Shown: one piece after another, positions 1-10,684 of the stretch
Numbering within the stretch: position 1 is the stretch's first letter
Layout of the letters: the number at the start of each line of letters is the position of its first letter
Assembly (NCBI GenBank): GCA_003118195.1
Contig: BEXV01000904.1
Span: 49,886-60,569 of the forward strand
Length of the DNA stretch: 10,684 bases
Reading direction: 5' to 3'
Source: Hemicentrotus pulcherrimus
Taxonomy: Eukaryota > Echinodermata > Echinoidea > Camarodonta > Strongylocentrotidae
Notes under the pieces: generated by a model
Seen by the model: the letters and a program-made list of their open reading frames with translations, nothing else
Databases searched by the model: none
What the model was told of the DNA's origin: nothing
Made by a program: the position numbers and the translations under genes

Positions 1-12
1 GGGGGGGGGGGG
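1..12. repeat. Poly-G run at window edge
   Basis: Twelve consecutive G residues open the window and are followed directly by ordinary AT-rich sequence. A run like this at an edge may be a true homopolymer or a sequencing or contig-end artefact. The sequence alone cannot separate the two. Confidence 0.6.
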
Positions 13-448
13 TAAAGGGCACCTCCGAGGAATAACCTCGAAGCGAAGAGAAGAACATACACATTTTAAGTTTGGCAGTTCGTTGAATTAATACATTATC
101 AAGGATTATTTCAACATTTTATTGTTTATCTGTCCATATGGACCAAGATTGTGCATGCCTGGAACCATACTACAGTTGTGTGCATGTGGTTGTCTGAAGA
201 AAAGAAAAAAACATAAAAATAGTTGTGAGGTCGCATATTGCGACCAATTAGATCTTATTATTTAGATAAAATCATCAATCCTGATAGATTTTTTAACACA
301 ATCTCACATTGAAAGAATGAATAAAACCTTGAATATCATGATGTCACTTAATCAGATACTCCAAGCGATGAGCGTATAGAGAGCAATTTTGGGGAGACTA
401 TATGGGGTGATCTTTGTAAGGGACAATGGGATCAGTATGGTATATAGA
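13..448. other. AT-rich non-coding flank, no gene seen
   Basis: No open frame of useful length or RNA gene is visible here. Two small perfect symmetries occur: a 12-bp palindrome GTCCATATGGAC at 132-143, and a 7-bp stem hairpin (GGTCGCA, then TAT, then TGCGACC) at 229-245. A single GGGCACC at 17-23 resembles the motif clustered further downstream. No function can be assigned. Confidence 0.6.
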
Positions 449-780
449 GGGGCACCTTTCAAGAGTTATTTTTGTAGGAAAGAAAAGGGACACTTATTAA
501 AAGTAACAAGGGAAATTTATCATATTTGTAAGGGGCACTTTTAAAATTCGGTTCTGAGGGGCACTTATAGGAAAGGGGAAACAGTATGGAGAATGCCTGT
601 TTGAAAGAAAAATGGGTACTTATCAGATGTGATAATTAGGGGTATTCATCAGCGAAATAATGGGCACTTATAAGAAATGGAAATGCACTGGGCTTTGATT
701 ACAAAGGAAAAGGGACACTTCTGCAGCTTTGAGGCAGAGGTGAAAAGGGGCACGCGTATGAGTATAGGTCAAGGGCACTA
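449..780 (+). repeat. Irregular cluster of GGGGCACTTA-like motifs
   Basis: Ten same-strand variants of GGGGCACTTA occur at about 449, 487, 532, 558, 614, 639, 662, 712, 747 and 773, with spacings of 23-56 bp. Several are preceded by A-rich or G-rich runs. The sequence between motifs is not obviously repeated, so this is either a badly decayed minisatellite or a set of dispersed short sites. The cluster stops about 14 bp before the fold-back element that begins at 794, so the two may be parts of one mobile element. No coding frame spans it. Confidence 0.55.
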
Positions 781-793
781 CATGTATAAGAAA

Positions 794-1425
794 AACTCCG
801 TCGTGGACTAAGATACCCTACTAACACATACCAACAATTAACTAAATCTTCATCAATTAGTCAAATAATGGTCATGATGATTTTATATTCGTCATGTTAC
901 TTACTTCTTCCATGTCAATTTTCTTATTTTTTTGGAACATTATAGATCTAGCTAGTCTATACACTTTCTAACAGGTTTCACCGTTTCACGGCAAACCACC
1001 GACGAAGCTGCTGGCGCGCGCGTGGGTGAAGTAAGCGACCGTAATAAGGATCATCGTCGTTATAATGTGAATTACTTACATGAATTTAAAGAGGATCTAC
1101 AATTAAAGTCGCTTACTTCACGTACGCGCGCCAGTCGGTACGTACGCATATGTAAAATGTAAGTGTGCACCGCGGTTTGCCGTGAAACCTTTGAGAAAGT
1201 ACCTCTTCTTCTTCTTCCTCGGTAAATGCAACTTCATACATAGATCTACTCCAAAAGAGATAACCCAACGAAACAGGTAAGAGACGTAACGACTTTTAAA
1301 TCATTACCATTATTGAACAAGTTAACGACATGCGGAATACCATACTAAACTCAGAAGATTCAGAAGAAGATTTACCGGTAGTTGATTTGTTGTATCATTT
1401 AGTAGGGTATCTCCACGCCGGAGTT
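794..1425. mobile_element. Fold-back (long inverted-repeat) transposable element, non-autonomous
   Basis: The two ends are inverted copies of each other: AACTCCGTCGTGG at 794-806 matches the reverse complement of the sequence ending at 1425. The match continues through GATACCCTACTAA (left, 812-824) and TTAGTAGGGTATC (right, 1399-1411). A second, inner pair of arms also matches. Left 963-1039 contains ACTTTCT, TTTCACGGCAAACC, CTGGCGCGCG and GTGAAGTAAGCGAC; right about 1108-1200 contains their reverse complements. The unpaired centre is roughly 1040-1107. No transposase frame is present, so this would be a non-autonomous fold-back or MITE-like element. I could not identify a convincing target-site duplication, so the exact ends are approximate. 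Confidence 0.75.
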
Positions 1426-1794
1426 ACGGGCCAATGTCTGGGCTTGAATGCCATGGAGTGCGAGCACAACTAATGATTTGAAAAAAAATTGTTATTGTAG
1501 GTCTAGTAGATTTCGTTGTTTTTAGAGTTTGATTTCATGCATTGTAGGATTGAAAGTAGGCTGGTATGGAATTATTACAAATATATCCTTTGTAAATTAC
1601 AGAATTGTAACACTTTTGTTTGGCATTTCTTTGCATATTCCTGTGATTTGTGAAAAAGTGTCTGAGAGTTTTAGAAAATGTTCATTTAAAAAATTATATT
1701 TGAAGATCAGTGTATTGAGACGTTGTGTGTCTGGACAGCTCGACACAATGCAGATGTTTACTAGCAATATTTCATAGTGGTTCTTTCACTGAAG
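1426..1794. other. AT-rich intergenic sequence, no gene seen
   Basis: This stretch holds an open frame of 82 codons (1529-1777), but its composition (many I, S, F and C codons in AT-rich DNA), the lack of any recognisable motif and the absence of a neighbour to join it make it a chance frame. I see no RNA gene or repeat here. Confidence 0.5.
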
Positions 1795-1850
1795 TCTCAA
1801 ATCTCAATCCCAAGGTTGAGGGTTAGAGCCCCGGCCAGCCTGGTACTATT
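1795..1850 (+). repeat. Possible tRNA-derived SINE relic
   Basis: The segment contains a five-pair stem (CTCAA with TTGAG) followed at once by GGGTTAGAGCCCC, which folds like a tRNA T-arm with a seven-base loop. The latter resembles the polymerase III B box GGTTCGANTCC with substitutions. No clear A box or acceptor stem is visible, so this is not a functional tRNA gene. A decayed tRNA-derived SINE head is the most likely reading, held weakly. Confidence 0.3.
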
Positions 1851-2440
1851 GAAATAACTAATATTCATTTGGCAACTGCCAAGACATTAATCCATGTTAC
1901 CTGATATGGTAAGGAGCTACGTATTTGGCAGCTTGGTCGTGACCAATGTAATAATACCAGAGCACCAGGAGAGTCATATTATGTGACTGACGAGATGCCA
2001 CCATTATTATTTCATTTATTTTGATTTATTCATTTTCCACGTAGGTCTAGGCCTATGGGAAAGGACCCCCTTTTCAACTAAAAGCTGGTCTTCAAAGGGG
2101 TCCATCCACAAGATAAAGATACAAGTTGTTGATAAAATACATTTGAAATATAATTATGATGAAGAAAAAAAAATGAAAAAAAATAATTAGATCTATATAT
2201 AGACTGGACTCTTGGGTCTAAATAAATATTTTTAAAAGGTGCAGGATGTGCAGGTGCAAGTTTAATTACCATAATTTGTTTTGGGTTGGGTGAGTTTCAA
2301 TTTATGTGGGCTAGATTTAATGTTCAGAAGCTTTCAATTTTAATAATGCTCAGGTTTTTTCATACGATCAGAATATCAGATTTATCGATTTGGATTTGTG
2401 TGTATTAGTCTATAAGCTTATATATTTTAAATTAATGAAA
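1851..2440. other. AT-rich 5' flank of the transporter gene
   Basis: Nothing here is recognisable as a gene. The 14-bp symmetry TTGGTCGTGACCAA lies at 1933-1946, and an A-rich run at about 2160-2185 may be the tail of an old retroelement. A promoter and 5' untranslated exon for the transporter could lie in this interval or further upstream, but no TATA box or initiator could be called with confidence. Confidence 0.45.
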
Positions 2441-2460
2441 AGTGTATTTTTTGAAATCAT

Positions 2461-2480
2461 ACCAGGTGATCTTCATCAAG
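2461..2480 (+). promoter_or_regulatory. Start context and possible 5'UTR splice acceptor
   Basis: The ATG at 2481 is preceded by AAG and followed by G, giving A at -3 and G at +4, a strong animal initiation context. ACCAG at 2461-2465, after a T-rich tract, could be the 3' splice site of an intron in the 5' untranslated region. The frame stays open upstream to a GTG at 2442, but no in-frame ATG lies there, so 2481 is the chosen start. Transcript data would settle whether the upstream bases are exonic. Confidence 0.5.
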
Positions 2481-10636
<8,156 letters not shown>

Positions 10637-10642
10637 GTAAGT

Positions 10643-10684
10643 TTGATTGGTGTTAATTCTGTGTTCACTCTACTTATAGTATTC
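10643..10684 (+). repeat. Diverged partial copy of exon 11 after its donor site
   Basis: These 42 bases align without gaps to 10526-10567 at 32 of 42 positions by hand count. They lie 117 bp away, an exact multiple of three, in the same reading frame as exon 11, and read LIGVNSVFTLLIVF against LIGANSIFTLLRAF. The copy runs off the window edge. Confidence 0.6.

Noticed and set aside
229..245. 7-bp perfect hairpin in the upstream flank
   Set aside because: Too short and isolated to assign as a terminator, RNA gene or regulatory site in an animal genome.
449..780. CRISPR-like array
   Set aside because: Motifs are only about ten bases, variable and irregularly spaced, and the window is eukaryotic.
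1529..1777. 82-codon open frame on the + strand
   Set aside because: AT-rich chance frame without a domain, splice partner or sensible composition.
2078..2272. Minus-strand open frame of 64 codons
   Set aside because: Low-complexity stretch read through an A-rich tract; no recognisable motif and no neighbours.
2442..2480. Upstream extension of the coding frame starting at 2442
   Set aside because: The codon at 2442 is GTG, not ATG; animal translation would start at the ATG at 2481, which has a strong context and aligns with the N-terminus of ABCC10.

Overview
This window reads as genomic DNA of an invertebrate animal. The main gene is broken into short exons with GT/AG introns of about 220-640 bp, the introns and flanks are AT-rich, and fold-back repeats are common. 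A marine deuterostome such as a sea urchin is my best guess. That rests on protein similarity and repeat style as I remember them, so the taxon is an inference.

Positions 1-2480 carry no protein-coding gene I can support. In order they hold a poly-G run at the very edge, a cluster of ten same-strand motifs resembling GGGGCACTTA (449-780), a 632-bp fold-back element with long imperfect inverted arms (794-1425), AT-rich sequence, a possible tRNA-derived SINE relic (about 1795-1850), and AT-rich 5' flank leading into the gene.

Positions 2481-10636 on the + strand hold the 5' three quarters of one gene, an ABCC-type ABC transporter closest to vertebrate ABCC10 (MRP7). Eleven coding exons join with consistent phases into an open frame of 1129 codons. 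They encode a five-helix TMD0, the L0 linker, TMD1, a complete NBD1 (Walker A, Q-loop, LSGGQ signature, Walker B, H-loop), the inter-domain linker and the first part of TMD2. The rest of TMD2, and NBD2, lie beyond the right edge. The protein is expected to be an ATP-driven membrane exporter of amphipathic anions or lipophilic compounds, as inferred from the family.

Three points deserve a second look. First, the exon carrying the NBD1 signature is present twice in a direct repeat of about 411 bp, with an N at the junction; this is probably an assembly or haplotype artefact. Second, a highly charged insertion of about 46 residues lies between the A-loop aromatic region and Walker A. Third, the sequence just after the last exon repeats, in frame and in diverged form, part of that same exon. 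I found no novel multi-gene system; apart from these points the window is a normal animal transporter locus.
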